NCBI GenBank assembly: GCA_019022495.1
Contig: JAFEKR010000022.1
Span: 310,001-374,000 of the forward strand
Reading direction: 5' to 3'
DNA: 64,000 bases
Origin: Epichloe hybrida
Lineage: Eukaryota; Ascomycota; Sordariomycetes; Hypocreales; Clavicipitaceae
The notes below the pieces were generated by a model. That model did no database searches, was not told where the DNA came from, and was given only the letters and a program-made list of their open reading frames with translations. This document shows, one piece after another, positions 1 through 12,866 of the stretch; position 1 is the stretch's first letter; every line of letters begins with the position of its first letter. The translations under genes and the position numbers were made by a program.

Positions 1-3000
1 GTTTACATTAGATAAGGCAGGGAGCCTCCTATTAAAGAAGTTAACTAACTATGTAATTAATCTTATACTAGGAGCTATACCCCTATACAGACTAATCTAT
101 TCTCTCTCCTAAAGTAAACTTAGGGAGCTCTAGGAATATATTAATAATAACCTAAAGAAAGGCTAGATAAAACCCTTAAAGAGCCTAGCAGGCGCGCCTA
201 TCCTATTTATGCTAAAGAAGGATAGAATACTGTGGCTATGCGTTAACTATTAAGGACTTAATAAGGTAACGTAGAAGAATTACTATGCTCTCCCCCTGAT
301 TTTAGAGATTCTTAATTAATACTAAGGGGCCTGTTTCTTTTCTAAGATTAATATTAAGGATATATACTACTGAATTCATATTAAAGAAGGTAATAAATAG
401 AAGATAGCTTTTTATATACGTTATAAGCACTATAAGTACCTTATAATGCCTTTTAGGTTAATAAATGCCCTAGCCACTTTCTAGAGTTATATCTATAAAG
501 CGCTATATAGGCTAGTTAATACTATTTATATAATATATCTAGATAATATCTTAATCTTCTCTAAGATAAAGGAGGAGCACACTAAATATATTAAGTAAGT
601 CCTTAAATATATAAGGTTAGCGGAGTTATATATAAAACCCTCTAAGTGCTCTTTCTATAAGGAATTAGTAGAATTCCTAGGGTTTATTCTCTTTATTAAT
701 AGGATATTAATAAATACTTACTAGGTTAATATAATTAGAGAATAGAAGAAGCTAATAAGTTTTAAGGATATATAGTTATTTCTTAGGTTCTATAACTTTT
801 ACTAATAGTTTATCTATAAATACTCTAGAATTATAGCACCTTTTCACATGTTAATAAAGGGCAGTTAAAATAGTATCTAGACTAGGAGGTTTATATTTAG
901 AGAAAAGAAGTGGTTAGCATTTAACTAGCTAAAAGATACCTTTTAGCAAGCGCCTTTACTCTAACACTATAACCTAAGTTAGGCAGTGTGTATTAAGATA
1001 AATACCTTAATTTTCGTAATAGTAGGAATCCTATCTTAGTAAGATAATAAGGGCTATTAGCATCTAGTAGCCTTTTAGTTAAGGAAGTTTATAGACACTA
1101 AACATAACTATAGCATAGCTAATTAAGAGCTACTTACTATAGTAAAGTTATTTAAACACTAGTAATATTATATTAAAGGCATAGAGATACTTATAGAGGT
1201 CCTATTAGACTATTATAACCTACAGACCTTTATAAGGTAGCAGAAGCTAAATAGAAGATAGGTATAATAGTATATATTCCTCTGCCCTTTCTATTTTATA
1301 ATTAAGTATAGACTAAGGAAGAGTAACCCTATAAATACACTATTAAGAAGGTCTAATTATAAGGGTAAACCTATATTAAATAAGGCGCTCCTACTAAAGC
1401 TTTAAAGGAAAATAGTAAATATCTTTATAGTAAAAGAAGAAGTACTAATATATTAAAGAAGTTATAGTATAAGGCTAGTCTTAGAACCTACTAAGGCAAG
1501 AGTAGCCTAGGTAGAAGGCTAGTTAGCTACTATAAATCTAGTAATAGGTTAGCTAAATAAGGGTAATTTTAAGGAGAAGGTAGTATGTATTTAAGATATT
1601 AGTATAGTATAAGCAATTTAGGGGGCTATTATATTACTAAATCCCTACTAATCCTTAGTAAATAAACTATTAGTATAACTACTATAGAAGGTATAGGACT
1701 AAGATTTAGATTTATAAAAGCGTAGAGGTAAGGTTAACTCCTAAGTAAAAGGGAGGGGAAAAGCTAGTCTATAGTTATATAGTATAAGAGGCCTTCTAAT
1801 ATATAAAGACTAGGTAGTTATTCCACAGGAGCTTATCTTATAATAGGAGCTTCTATAGCTACACTATAATAATCTATTAGTAAGTTACTTTAGGACTAAA
1901 TACACTCTAGAGCTACTAAAACATTACTATTAGTAACTAGTAATAAGTAAAGCTATTTTAGACTATATATCTAGCTATAGAGTATACTGGCGTATTATAG
2001 TAAGATAGCACTACCCCTATAGAAGCCTTAAATTACTACTAATACTAAGGTAACTATAGGTAAAGATCTTAATAGACTTTATTATAGGTTTACTACTAGT
2101 ATAGCTAGGTAAGCAAGAAACTAATATAATCCTAGTAATTATAAACTAATTTACTAAGTACTCTATCTTCCTTCCTATAAAGACTATAATTAACATAGCT
2201 AAATTAGCAAAGTTATTTTATAAGGAGATTAAGCTATAATTTAGAGCGCTAGAGGGCATTATATCTAATAGAGAGTTAGTATTCATAAGCTAATTCTAGT
2301 TAGAGGTATATTACTAGTTATATATAAAGCAGAGGCTTTTAATAGTATTTCACCCCTAAACTAATAGGTAAATAAAGAGGATAAATTAGGTGCTTAAGCA
2401 TTACTTATAATATTTTATTAAAGAGAACTAATAACTATAGCTAAAGCTACTCCTAATAGCCTAATTTATATATAATAATGCTATTAACAGGATAATAGGC
2501 TACTCCCCTAACTACGCTCTTATAAGCTATTTACCTAAGTTCTACCTTACTCTTAAGGGTAAGAGCATAGAGGGGGAGGTCCTAGAGGCTTATATATATA
2601 TTAAAAAGCTATATAAGGTTAGGGAGAAACTAGCATATAACTAGGTAAGGGCTACTAAAGCATAGGTAAAGTATTATAACTAGAGACATTAGCTAATAAC
2701 CTTAAAAAGAGGAGACTTAGTACTACTATTAGTAAAGAATATTAGGCTTAAGGATATAAAATAAAAGCTAAACCTAAGATTTATTAGGCTATTTCGGATA
2801 CTTAACGCTATAGGTAAATAAGCGTACTAACTAGCGCTACCTAATAAGTATAGCTAACTATATAACATGTTCTATGTCAGCCTATTAGAGCTATAGAATT
2901 ACTAGGAAGACACCCTAGATAAGAATATACTAATACTAGACCTTAAAGATAATAATAATAAGTTTAAAGTTAAAGAAGTTAGGGATTATAGGAAGATATG

Positions 3001-3285
3001 TAAAGGTAATAAATACCTAGTAAAATAGAAGGGCTAGCTAAGTAAATATAATTAATAGGTAGTATTAGAAAATATAGAAGGCGCTTAATATGTAATTTAA
3101 GCTTTCTATTAAAGTAAAAAAAGTAGAAAGCATAGTAAGATATAATTAAGTTATAAGTAATAAGGGATAAGGTAATTATAAAAAAGGCCTAGCCTTATTA
3201 GCCACTATTACACTCTAATTAAAACTCTTATTAGACTATCTACTAAATAATAAAAGAAAAGATACTTATAAGGAGGGGAGTCTTA
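1..3285 (+). pseudogene. A1 pol: reverse transcriptase, RNase H, integrase, chromodomain (RIP-dead)
   Basis: The stop-riddled plus-strand reading gives a Gypsy-type pol in the normal order. At about 60-760 is the reverse transcriptase, with a GAPILF..KKD-like block near 190 and the catalytic segment reading YLDNILIFS near 536-565, so the second Asp of the usual D-D pair is Asn. RNase H follows at about 940-1260, integrase at about 1800-2750 (core read as DFIIGL near 2075 and FHP..NR near 2350), and a chromodomain-like end (YLVKxKG near 3015-3040). Stops are almost all TAG or TAA at Gln or Trp positions. It cannot be translated. Domain edges are approximate because I aligned by eye. Confidence 0.88.
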
Positions 3286-3618
3286 TAGGAAACCCTTCTA
3301 TAGTTACCCCCTTATATATTAAAATAATACTATTATAAAGGAGGTACTTAGTGCCCTTACTCTTATCCTCCTAAACCACTACCTTTATTACCTAGAAAAA
3401 CTAGTGCTTTGCTACCCCCTAGGGTATAAATCCTAGATTATAATATTATAGCTATAAAGTTATTTTTCTCTTCTAGGAATTATAATATATAGCGTAGTTT
3501 AGCTATAAAAGTTAGTAAATAAGTAATAAAGAAGAAGTAATAACTTATAATCCCTAGGGTAAGGGTAGGATATATAGTAACTAAAAGTTACTAGTATGAA
3601 ATAATATACTAATTATAC

Positions 3619-4461
3619 ATGGCTAAAGCAGCTTACCTAGGGAGTAAGTAAAGGTCTAGAGAATATATAATAAAACATACCTAATAGACCTTAGTAGCCT
3701 TAGTTAAACTAAAGGAAACATAATAAGCTATGTTAGCGTAATTAAACCCTAAAATAAGGTTTAGACAATAGGTGCTAAAATAGTAGCAAGTTACCTTAGA
3801 AAATATATAATTATTAGGGTTATTAGGGTCTTAATTACTTAGGGTATTTATTAAAGTTTTTACCTAATTAAGGGTAGTAAGAAAATCTAGAAAATCCCCT
3901 TATATAGTTAGCATTACCTAGAGAAATATAGGTAATTAGGGACTAAAAGAGTAAAGAATATAATATACTTACTATCTTATAAGTGTTACTATGTTTAATA
4001 CACTAGACATAATACTTTAAATGTTTCCCTTTAATAATAGCGGTTAGCGCGCTAAGGAATTAATAGTTAATCTAAGGGATGTTAGGCTTAGCTAGAGGAT
4101 TTTTCTTAAAGTCTACGTAACCTATGCGTAGATAATATATATAGGAACATTCTCTTAAATAGATATTAGGGATAGCTATAATAATAACGCTCTTAACGCT
4201 TTCCCTATCTAATTTTATTCTAATAATAAGGTAAGTAGTAAAGGTAAAGTTATAGTAACTAATAATATAATAGTATCTAAGGAAAAGTTTACTATAGATA
4301 AGAAAGGGAAAAGTTAGTAATATAATAGGGAGTTATAGGTGAATTTATACTTAAATACTAATATTATTTATTATTATTTTAGTATAGCTACTACTTAGCA
4401 AATAGCTATATAGTACTTACTAAAAGCTATTTAGGAGCCTAGCTAAAAGTAAGGGGGTAAT
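3619..4461 (+). pseudogene. A1 extra ORF between integrase and 3' LTR, unknown function
   Basis: From ATG at 3619 one frame can be followed to the LTR edge (about 280 codons) if TAG/TAA are taken as former CAG/CAA. The start reads MAKAAYLGSK, then a Gln-rich helical-looking stretch, a middle with FPFNNSG near 4030, and a Lys/Ser-rich stretch near 4230-4310 (FTIDKKGKS). It is separated from the pol end by about 330 bases. I recognise no domain and see no clear signal peptide or membrane span that would suggest an envelope protein. The mirror copy in A2 keeps the same frame. It may be an accessory retrotransposon protein; Gypsy elements normally end with integrase. Confidence 0.55.
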
Positions 4462-4663
4462 TATAAGGCCTTACTTATAACACTAGCGCGCTAGTGTACT
4501 ACTAGGCAAGCGTACCACGCCCTAGGGCTAGGTCTACGTGACACTAGTAAGTCACTACCTATAAGTTAGTAACTCGCACGCATAACACACTTAGACCTAG
4601 CAAGCTTTAGTCAATATACGAACGCCCCCATACCTCTTGCCTAGCTATCCCTTTGTTCTCACA
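4462..4663 (+). repeat. 3' LTR of A1 (202 bp)
   Basis: The LTR starts TATAAGGCC (from TGTGAGGCC) and ends GTTCTCACA. It is preceded by the purine tract aaaagtaaggggg at 4445-4457, the plus-strand primer site. It matches 6468-6669 and 12867-13068 in reverse complement. A CpG-rich core, including an 18-bp palindrome at 4480-4497, has escaped RIP. Confidence 0.92.
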
Positions 4664-6467
4664 TCCTATAAAGTCTTATAGCAGTTAGTCTAACTCTATA
4701 TAATTATCTCGTATATTAATATAGGTTTTAGTTAATTAAGGCTAGAGTAATAAGAGGTAAATAATTTAATTTCTATCTTAGGGTTTAACATAAGAATTAA
4801 TCTATCTATAATAACGTTTTATAGTGGTTTCTAGATAACTATAGCAGTAGACTTTAATTCTAGTTTATAGGCAAGAACTCGTTTATTAGTTATTTTCGCT
4901 ATATTATCTAGGCTAGAACTATATAAGCTATTTGTCTTACTTCTAATCTTATTTATAGTAATATTATTCTCCTTATTAATACTTCCCTTAGTTTTCCTAT
5001 CTTCCTAATATACCTTTTGTCTATGCTTTATTCCCTAAGTATTCTCTACTAGTGTTTCTTTAAAGCTTATTATTCTAATCTTATCTAGTGATAGTGAATT
5101 ATAAACACACGAATAACCGCTAGTATCTTTATTATCTATAATTCTTAGTTTTCTAATCCCTAGTTTTTTACTTTATTAAATACCTTACTATTTAATCCCC
5201 TTAGGATTTCCTTAACCTCCTCTAGGATTTCTTAGTTATTCTCTATAAACTCTATAATTTTATCTAGTTCTATTCTTTATAAAAGCTAGCTATATAAATT
5301 AGATTATTAGAATAAATCTAGGTATAGGTATATTAGGAGTGTTTGCGTTTTGCCCTTAGTACCTATAATTATAATTTTCTCTAGCCTATAGTATTTAATA
5401 GTATTTATTTTTTATAACTAAACCTTTCCTAATAATATATCCTAATCTTATTAAGCTAGTATTACATAGCATTTAGCTAGTGCTAGGATTCCCCTAGCTA
5501 TAATCTAGAGGTAAGCATAGTAGGAGATTAGTTAACGTACGTTATTTACTATCTTAATAAACCTTATTTCGCGAAGTTAGACTAAAGGGATTCCGTGCCT
5601 TTTTAGGTAATTTACGTTCACTAGTTTCACACTTAAGCTACTATTAAGCAAGGCTAAGTTACACTAAATACCTTTAACATATGTTATAATATATCCTAGG
5701 GTTATTAGTACTTTACTATCTAGCTAAGTAATATTATTCTATATAATTATAGCGTTTATTATCCCTAAGGATCTATAGGCTACTATTTCTAAACCTATTA
5801 TTCCCTTATATAGCTCTAAGAGATAAGAGATAATTACTTTAGCTTTATTACCCTTTAGCTTTTATTAGTATTACATTAAGTAACTTAGTTATTAGCAAAT
5901 AATTAGGGCTATCTAGAGGAGTTACAAAACACTAATAAATACTATAGTTTTACTTAGTTATTTTCCTAGGTTAAATAGTAAAACTTTATATTCTTCTATA
6001 GCCTAAATATTCTCTAAGGCTAATCTTTAGTAAGGTTAAGGGTTTAAGGTAATATTATTTATTTCTACCTCCCTTAGTTAAGTAATTACTATAGGTATAG
6101 TAAGTTCCTAGGGATTTACTATACTTTTATTTAGATATAGACATAAGGTAGGAAGTAATCTTTAGAACTCCTTAGAGCTTATTTCCTAGAGTAATAGATA
6201 TATACTTAGACTAGGATTCCTACTATTCTATACAGTTTTATCTAAGTTAAGGATTTCTTTAATTTATTCTATTAGTAAGTCTCCTAAAGTATTCTTAGGT
6301 TTAGTAAATAATTTAATAATTCTCTTAGCTAGTCCTCTAGTAAATACTAGCTTATTTACCTTTTCTTTTCCCTTTACTATAGTAGTAATATTAGTATAAT
6401 CTATCTTATTTTCTTCTTAGATATAACTTAGGGGTTAATAGTTTAAGAATAATACTATAGGTGTTTG
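4664..6467 (-). pseudogene. Gypsy element B fragment: aspartic protease region
   Basis: This spacer between the two A copies reads on the minus strand as the middle of another Gypsy polyprotein. Around 5610-5660 is a decayed retropepsin start (LLNSSLSVKLVN, where D-S-G is expected at the N-S-S), followed by an LRITARGI-like strand and an (Q)DILLGK motif near 5425-5445, the usual second protease landmark. The N-terminal side (about 6410-5700) is a linker or gag end, the C-terminal side (about 5300-4700) leads towards reverse transcriptase that is not present here. Stops are TAG/TAA at Gln-like positions. The gag of the same element lies at 13074-14938, and the two were split by the A2 insertion. 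Confidence 0.7.
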
Positions 6468-6669
6468 TGTGAGAACAAAGGGATAGCTAGGCAAGAGGTA
6501 TAGGGGCGTTCGTATATTGACTAAAGCTTGCTAGGTCTAAGTGTGTTGTGCATATAAGTTACTAACTTATAGGTAGTAACTCGCTAGTATCACGTAGACC
6601 TAGCCCTAGGGCATAGTGCGCCCGCCTAGTAGTGCGCTAGCACGCTAGTATTATAAGTAAGGCCTTATA
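6468..6669 (-). repeat. 3' LTR of A2 (202 bp)
   Basis: On the plus strand the LTR runs from TGTGAGAACAAAGG to GGCCTTATA (from GGCCTCACA). In element sense it is preceded by the purine tract aaaagtagggggg just right of 6670. It pairs with 12867-13068. Confidence 0.94.
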
Positions 6670-7512
6670 ATTACCCCCCTACTTTTAGCTAGGCTCCTAA
6701 ATAGCTTTTGGTAGGTACTATATAGCTATTTACTAAGTGGCAGCTATACTAAAATAATAACAAATAACATTAGTGTTTAAGTATAAATTTACTTATAACT
6801 CCCTATTATATCACTAACTTTTCCCTTTCTTATCTATAGCAAACTTTTCCCTAGATACTATTACATTATTAGTTACTACAACTCTACCTTTACTACTTAC
6901 CTTATTATTAGAATAGAATTAGACAGGGAAAGTATCAAGAGCGTTATTATTATAGCTATCCCTAACATCTATTTAAGAGGATATTCCTGTATATATTATC
7001 TGCGTATAGGTTACGCGGACTTTAAGAAGAATTCTCTAGCTAAGCCTAACATCCCTTAGATTAACTATTAATTCCCTAGCATGCTAACCGCTATTATTAA
7101 AGGGAAACATTTAAAGTATTATATCTAGTGTGTTAAACGTAGTAATACTTACGAGATAGTAAGTATATTATATTCTTTACTCTTTTAGTCCCTAATCACC
7201 TATATCTCTCTAGGTAATACTAACTATATAAGGGGATTTTCTAGATTTTCTTACTACCCTTAATTAGGTAAAAACTTTAATAGACGCCCTAAGTAATTAG
7301 GACCCTAATAACCCTAATAATCGTATATTCTCTAAGGTAACTCGCTGCTATTTTAGCACTTATTATCTAAACCTTATTTTAGGGTTTAATCACGCTAACA
7401 CGGCTTATTATGTTTCCTTTAGTTTAACTAGGGCTACTAAGGTCTATTAGGTATGTTTTATTACGTGTTCTCTAGACCTTTGCTTACTCCCTAGGTAGGC
7501 TGCTTTAGCTAT
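6670..7512 (-). pseudogene. A2 extra ORF between integrase and 3' LTR, unknown function
   Basis: This is the mirror copy of 3619-4461. The sequence is collinear with A1 with differences of the RIP type, and the start codon is ATA here (from ATG). The same reading frame can be followed to the LTR when TAG/TAA are read as former Gln codons. That both copies share one frame without net frameshift supports a real ancestral gene, but two copies of the same RIPed family are weak evidence of selection. Function is unrecognised. Confidence 0.52.
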
Positions 7513-7845
7513 ATATAATTAGTATATTATTTCATACTAGCAACTTTTAGTTACTATATATCCTACCCCTACCCTAGGGATTATAAGTTATTACTCCTTC
7601 TTTACTACTTATTTACTAACTTTTATAGCTAAACTATACTATATATTATAATTCCTAGAAGAGAAAAATAACTTTATAGCTATAATATTATAATCTAGGA
7701 TTTATACCCTAGGGGATAGTAAAGCACTAGTTTTTCTAGGTAATAAAAGTAGTGGTTTAGGAGGATAAGAGCAAGGGCGCTAAGTACCTCCTTTATAATA
7801 GTGTTATTTTAACGTATAAGGGGGTAACTATAGAAGGGTTTCCTG

Positions 7846-10800
7846 TAAGACTCCCCTCCTTATAAGTATCTTTTCTTTTATTATTTAGTAGATAGTCTAA
7901 CAAGGGTTTTAATTAGAGTGTAATAGTAGCTAATAAGGCTAGGCCTTTTTTATAATTACCTTATCCCTTATTACTTATAACTTAATTATATCTTACTATA
8001 CTTTCTACTTATTTTACTTTAATAGAAAGCTTAAATTACGTGTTAAGCGCCTTCTATGTCTTCTAACACTACTTATTAATTATATTTGCTTAGCTAGCCC
8101 TTCTATTTTACTAGGTATTTGTTGCCTTCACGCGTCTTCCTATAATCCCTAACTTCTTTAACTTTAAACTTATTATTATTATCTTTAAGGTCTAGTATTA
8201 GCATATCCTTATCTAGGGCGTCTTCCTAGCGATTCTATAGCTCTAATAGGCTAACGTAAAACATATTATATAGTTAGCTATACTTATTAAGTAATGCTAG
8301 TTAGTATGCTTATTTACCTATAGCGTTAAGTATCTAAAATAGCCTAAAAAATCTTAGGTTTAGCTTTTATTTTACGTCCTTAAGCCTAATATTCTTTACT
8401 AATAGTAGTACTAAGTCTCCTCTTTTTAAGGTTATTAGCTAATATCTCTAGTTATAGTACTTTACCTACGCTTTAGTAGCCCTTGCCTAGTTATACACTA
8501 GTTTCTCCCTAACCTTATATAGCTTTTTAATATACATATAAGCCTCTAGGACCTCCCCCTCTATACTCTTACCCTTAAGAGCAAGGTAGAACTTAGGTAA
8601 ATAGCCTATAAGAGTGTAGTTAGGGGAGTAGCCTGTTATCCTATTAATAGTATTATTACACACAAATTAGGCTATTAGGAGTAGCTTTAGCTATAGTTAT
8701 TAGTTCTCTTTAATAAAATATTATAAGTAATGCTTAAGTACCTAATTTATCCTCTTTATTTACCTATTAGTTTAGGGGTAAAACGCTATTAAAAGCCTTT
8801 ACTTTACATATAACTAGTAATATACCTCTAACTAGAATTAGCTTATGAATACTAATCCTCTATTAGATATAATGCCCTCTAGCGCTCTAAATCATAGCTT
8901 AATCTCCTTATAGAATAACTCTACTAATTTAGCTATATTAATTATAGTCTTTATAGGAAGGAAGACAGAGTACTTAGTAAATCAGTCTATAATTACTAGG
9001 ATTACGTTAGTTTCTTGCTTGCCTAGCCACACTAGTAGCAAACCTATAATAAAGTCTATTAAAATCTCCGCCCACAGTTGCCTTAGTATTAGTAGTAATT
9101 TAAGGCTTCTATAGGGGTAGTGCTATCTTACTATAACGCGCTAGCATACTCTATAGCTAGATATATAGTCTAAAATAGCTTTACTTATTACTAGCTACTA
9201 ATAGTAACATTTTAGTAGCTCTAAAGTGCGTTTAGTCCTAAAGTAACCTACTAATAGATTATTATAGTATAGCTATAGAAGCTCCTATTATAAGATAGGC
9301 TCCCGTGGAATAACTACCTAGTCTTTATATATTAGGAGGCCCCTTACACTATATAACTATAGACTAGCTTTTCCCTTCCTTTTTACTTAGGAGTTAACCT
9401 TACCTCCACGCTTTTATAAATCTAAATCTTAGTCCTATGCCTTCTATAGTAGTTACACTAATAGTTTATTTGCTATAAATTAGTAGGGATTTAGTAATAT
9501 AATAACCCTCTAAATTACTTATACTATACTAATATCTTAAATACACGCTACCTTCTCCTTAAAATTACCCTTATTTAGCTAACCTATCACTAGATCCATA
9601 GTAGCTAACTAGCCTTCTACCTAGGCTACTCTTACCTTAGTAAGTTCTAAGACTAGTATTACGCTATAACTTCTTTAATATATTAGTACTTCTTCTTCTA
9701 CTATAAAGATATTTACTATCTTCCTTTAAAGCTCTAGTAGGAGCGCCCTATTTAACATAGGTTTGCCCTTATAATTAGACCTTCTTAATAGTATATCTAT
9801 AAGGTTACTCTTCCTTAGTCTATACTTAATTATAAAATAGAAAGGGCAGAGGAATATATACTATTATGCCTATCTTCTATTTAGCTTTTACTACCTTATA
9901 AAGGTCTATAGGTTATAATAGTCTAATAGGACCTCCATAGGTATCTTCACGCCTTTAATATAATATTACTAGTGTTTAAATAACTTTACTATAGTAAGCA
10001 GCTCTTAATTAGCTATGCTATAGTTATATTTAGCGTCTATAAACTTCCTTAACCAAAAGGCTACTAGATACTAATAGCCCTCATTATCTTACTAAGATAG
10101 GATTCCTACTATTACAAAAATCAAGGCATCTATCTTAATACACACTACCTAACTTAGGTTATAGTGTTAGAGTAAAGGCGCTTACTAAAAGGCATCTTTT
10201 AGCTAGTTAAACGCTAACCACTTCTTTTCTCTGAATATAAACCTCCTAGTCTAAATGCTATTTTAACTGCCCTTTATTAACGCATAAAGAGGTACTATAA
10301 TTCTAAAGTATTTATAGATAAACCATTAGTAAAAGTTACAAAACCTAAGAAATAACTATATATCCTTAAAACTTATTAGCTCCTTCTATTCTCTAATTAT
10401 ATTAACCTAGTAAGTATCTATTAATATCCTATTAATAAAAAGAATAAACCCTAGGAATTTTACTAATTCCTTATAAAAAGAGCACTTAGAGGGTTTTGTG
10501 TATAACTTTGCTAACCTTATATATTCAAGGACTTACTTAATATATTTAGTGTGCTCCTCCTTTGTCTTAGAGAAAATTAAGATATTATCTAAATACACTA
10601 TATAAATAGTGTTAACTAGCCTATGCAGCGCTTTATAGATATAACTCTAGAAAGTAACTAGGGTATTTATTAACCTAAAAGGCATTATAAGGTACTTATA
10701 GTGCCCGTAACGTATATAAAAAGCTATCTTCTATTCGTTGCCTTCTTTAATATAAATTTAGTAATACGCGTCCTTAATATTAATCTTAGAAAAGAAACAG

Positions 10801-11700
10801 GCCCCTTAGCATTAATTAAGGATCTCTAAAATCAGAGGGAAAGCATAGTAATTCTTTTACGTTACCTTATTAAGTCCTTAATAGTTAACACATAGCTATA
10901 GCGTTCTATCCTTCTTTAGTATAAATAAAATAGGCGCGCCCGCTAAGCTCTTTAAGGGTCTTATCTAGCCTTTCTTTAGGTTATTATTAATATATTCCTA
11001 GAGCTCCCTAAGTTTGCTTTAGGAGAGAGAATAAATTAGTCTATATAGGGGTGTAGCTCCTAGTATAAGATTAATTACGTGGTTAGTTAACTTCTTTAAT
11101 AGGAGGCTCCTTGCCTTATCTAATATAAACATGTCTTTAAATTCGCGTAGTTCCTCTAGGATATCTTTAATAGTCCTATATACTTTCGCCTCCTCTTTAT
11201 CTTTAAGAGGGATAAACTTATCTTCTATCACACTTATAATAGCATATATAATTGTCTTATTACGTGTTACCTTTGTAAACTTACAGGGAGTTAGTAGCAA
11301 AAAGGCTACCTTTCTCTTTTTAAACTACTATTCTTATAAGTATAAGCAAAGATATATATATTCTTCCGCAAGCATATGCATTCTAATTAATACAAGGCTT
11401 CCCTCTACTCTTAGGTCCTTATTAACAGCTACACATAGTAACTTAAGGTCTCTCTCTTTGCCCTATAAATCTTTAATTAAAATAGGCACCTTATAAACAC
11501 TATATTAGGGAACTATTAAAGCCCCTACTACCTTTAAGATAGGTATTATAGCCTTAGCCTAATTAAGCTTATAAGTCTATGTAAATTAGGCGCTTATAAT
11601 GTTAATCTTAGCGTAACTATTAAGATCCGCTACCATTTCAATATCTTTATGCCTATAGATAGTAACTAGTATATAGAATTAGTGTCCTACTAGTACCCTA
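7846..11700 (-). pseudogene. A2 pol: protease, reverse transcriptase, RNase H, integrase, chromodomain (RIP-dead)
   Basis: On the minus strand, an aspartic-protease-like segment lies at about 11650-11350 (ADLNSYAKINIISA, related to A-D-x-G-S..NIIS). An unbroken 93-codon piece at 11300-11019 is the linker into reverse transcriptase (FKDMF ... GATPLYRLIYSLS). Reverse transcriptase follows to about 10370, RNase H about 10190-9870, integrase about 9330-8380, and a chromodomain-like end about 8190-8040. It is the same gene as in A1 (1-3285) and has the same TAG/TAA interruptions. It belongs to the chromodomain-bearing Gypsy class, whose integrase tail targets heterochromatin; that function is known from the class and not shown here. 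Confidence 0.88.
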
Positions 11701-11839
11701 GTGTCTAAGGCAGAGGTAAGGGCTTTTACTTTTGCCTCTAGGAGTTTTCCTAACCTTCTTATTAGTCTTTCCTTAGCTTATTATAATTATAGAAGAAATA
11801 CTCTATACTACTATAGTTATAGCACTATTTTCTTCCTTA

Positions 11840-12640
11840 TAGTCTATTATTATTTAGGTAGGTAACTAGGGTCTTTTCCTTATCCTTATCCTTATCTCTT
11901 TAGTCCCTATTTAGCTAATGCCCTTGTAGGGAGTTACATCTTTAGTGTCAAGCCACCTTATATAGCCCCTTCTCTTCTAAATTATTTAGCTTTTGCTTAT
12001 TCTTTAATATCGCCTCCTAGAATTACTAGGCAAGTTATATAACATCTTCTTGTATTAGACTAGTAATATTCGCGTGTAAGTTAATATAATCTTATAAGTT
12101 AGGAAATAATTTTATAAAGAATATAAGAGCATAGGTCTTTTCTAGAGCTTATTCCAGGTGTTTCTCTAGTGAATCTAAGTAAATACTAAACTTAATAGGA
12201 CTCTAGCCCTCCTTTTGCTTTATATTTTCTAGCTACGTAGCTATTTATACATTATAACTTACAGAGTCTTTAAGCAGCGTAAGGGTCTAGTCTTAGAACT
12301 TGTCCTAGTTATCCTTAGGATAATCCTAACCATTAGCCAGTTGTTCTTCAACGTATTAGTCCTATCTAGCCCAATAGTTTATATACATGTGGTTAAGTGC
12401 AAAGAGGATCTTTTAGTTATTCTAGTAATACTTCTTCTTCGCCCCCTTAAAGGCATGGCTAAGGTTATTAAGCTATATCTTATGCTTTTATAGGTTTATA
12501 GGGTATTAGAGTTCTATAATATTTTAGACCTTAACTTCTTAGCTACTAAGGCTTAAGAATAAACTATCCTTTCAGCCCCTTTTTACTAGTCCTCTATAAG
12601 ATTATATTAAGTTAGTAAGCTCCTTTTCTTAATCCTATAG
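11840..12640 (-). pseudogene. A2 gag (RIP-dead)
   Basis: Upstream of the protease on the minus strand a helical, gag-like reading is visible, for example SVSYNVQIATQLENI-like and INLHANITSLIQ-like stretches at about 12250-12030. It fits the position and composition of Gypsy capsid protein. I did not find a clear CCHC zinc knuckle; Cys codons are prime RIP targets (TGC/TGT to TAC/TAT). The start codon is not determinable. The remaining ~230 bases to the 5' LTR would be leader. Confidence 0.55.
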
Positions 12641-12866
12641 TTCCTTAAGTCACTTAAGCTAGGTAATTCGCTTCCTAACCACCACCTCTTCTACTACTAT
12701 AGTAAAGGGTATAGCTTTAAATAAGGTTATAAAACATAGCACATCCCTAGCTATAGTGTTACTATTATCTAGCTAATCCTAAGTAATACATAGTATAGTT
12801 CTAGTAAATTAAGTTATTCTCCCCCCTATATTACTCTTAGGTAGCTAGTAGGAGAAGCTTTAGAAT

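Larger units (their letters stand above)
1..4663 (+). mobile_element. Gypsy element A1, 3' part, plus strand
   Basis: This is the 3' two-thirds of a Ty3/Gypsy retrotransposon that enters from the left edge. Reading along it are reverse transcriptase, RNase H, integrase, chromodomain, an extra downstream ORF, a purine tract and a 202-bp LTR. It is the mirror image of A2 (6468-13068) and appears slightly more RIP-damaged. It is inserted in element B; the five bases after the LTR are TCCTA (4664-4668), the expected right copy of its duplication, whose partner lies outside the window. Confidence 0.93.
1..11130. repeat. Large inverted repeat made of two head-on copies of Gypsy A
   Basis: The left arm is 1-4663 and the right arm 6468-11130; the spacer is 4664-6467. 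Paired positions always sum to 11131 (1/11130, 3290/7841, 4462/6669, 4660/6471), so the arms are collinear without a net indel at the points checked. Differences between arms are mostly C/T or G/A, as expected from RIP. The arms are two copies of the same retrotransposon in opposite orientation inside an older element (B). The left arm continues beyond the window. Confidence 0.93.

Noticed and set aside
11131..11496. 121-codon plus-strand frame
   Set aside because: It is antisense to the protease-RT linker of A2, which matches Gypsy pol on the minus strand.
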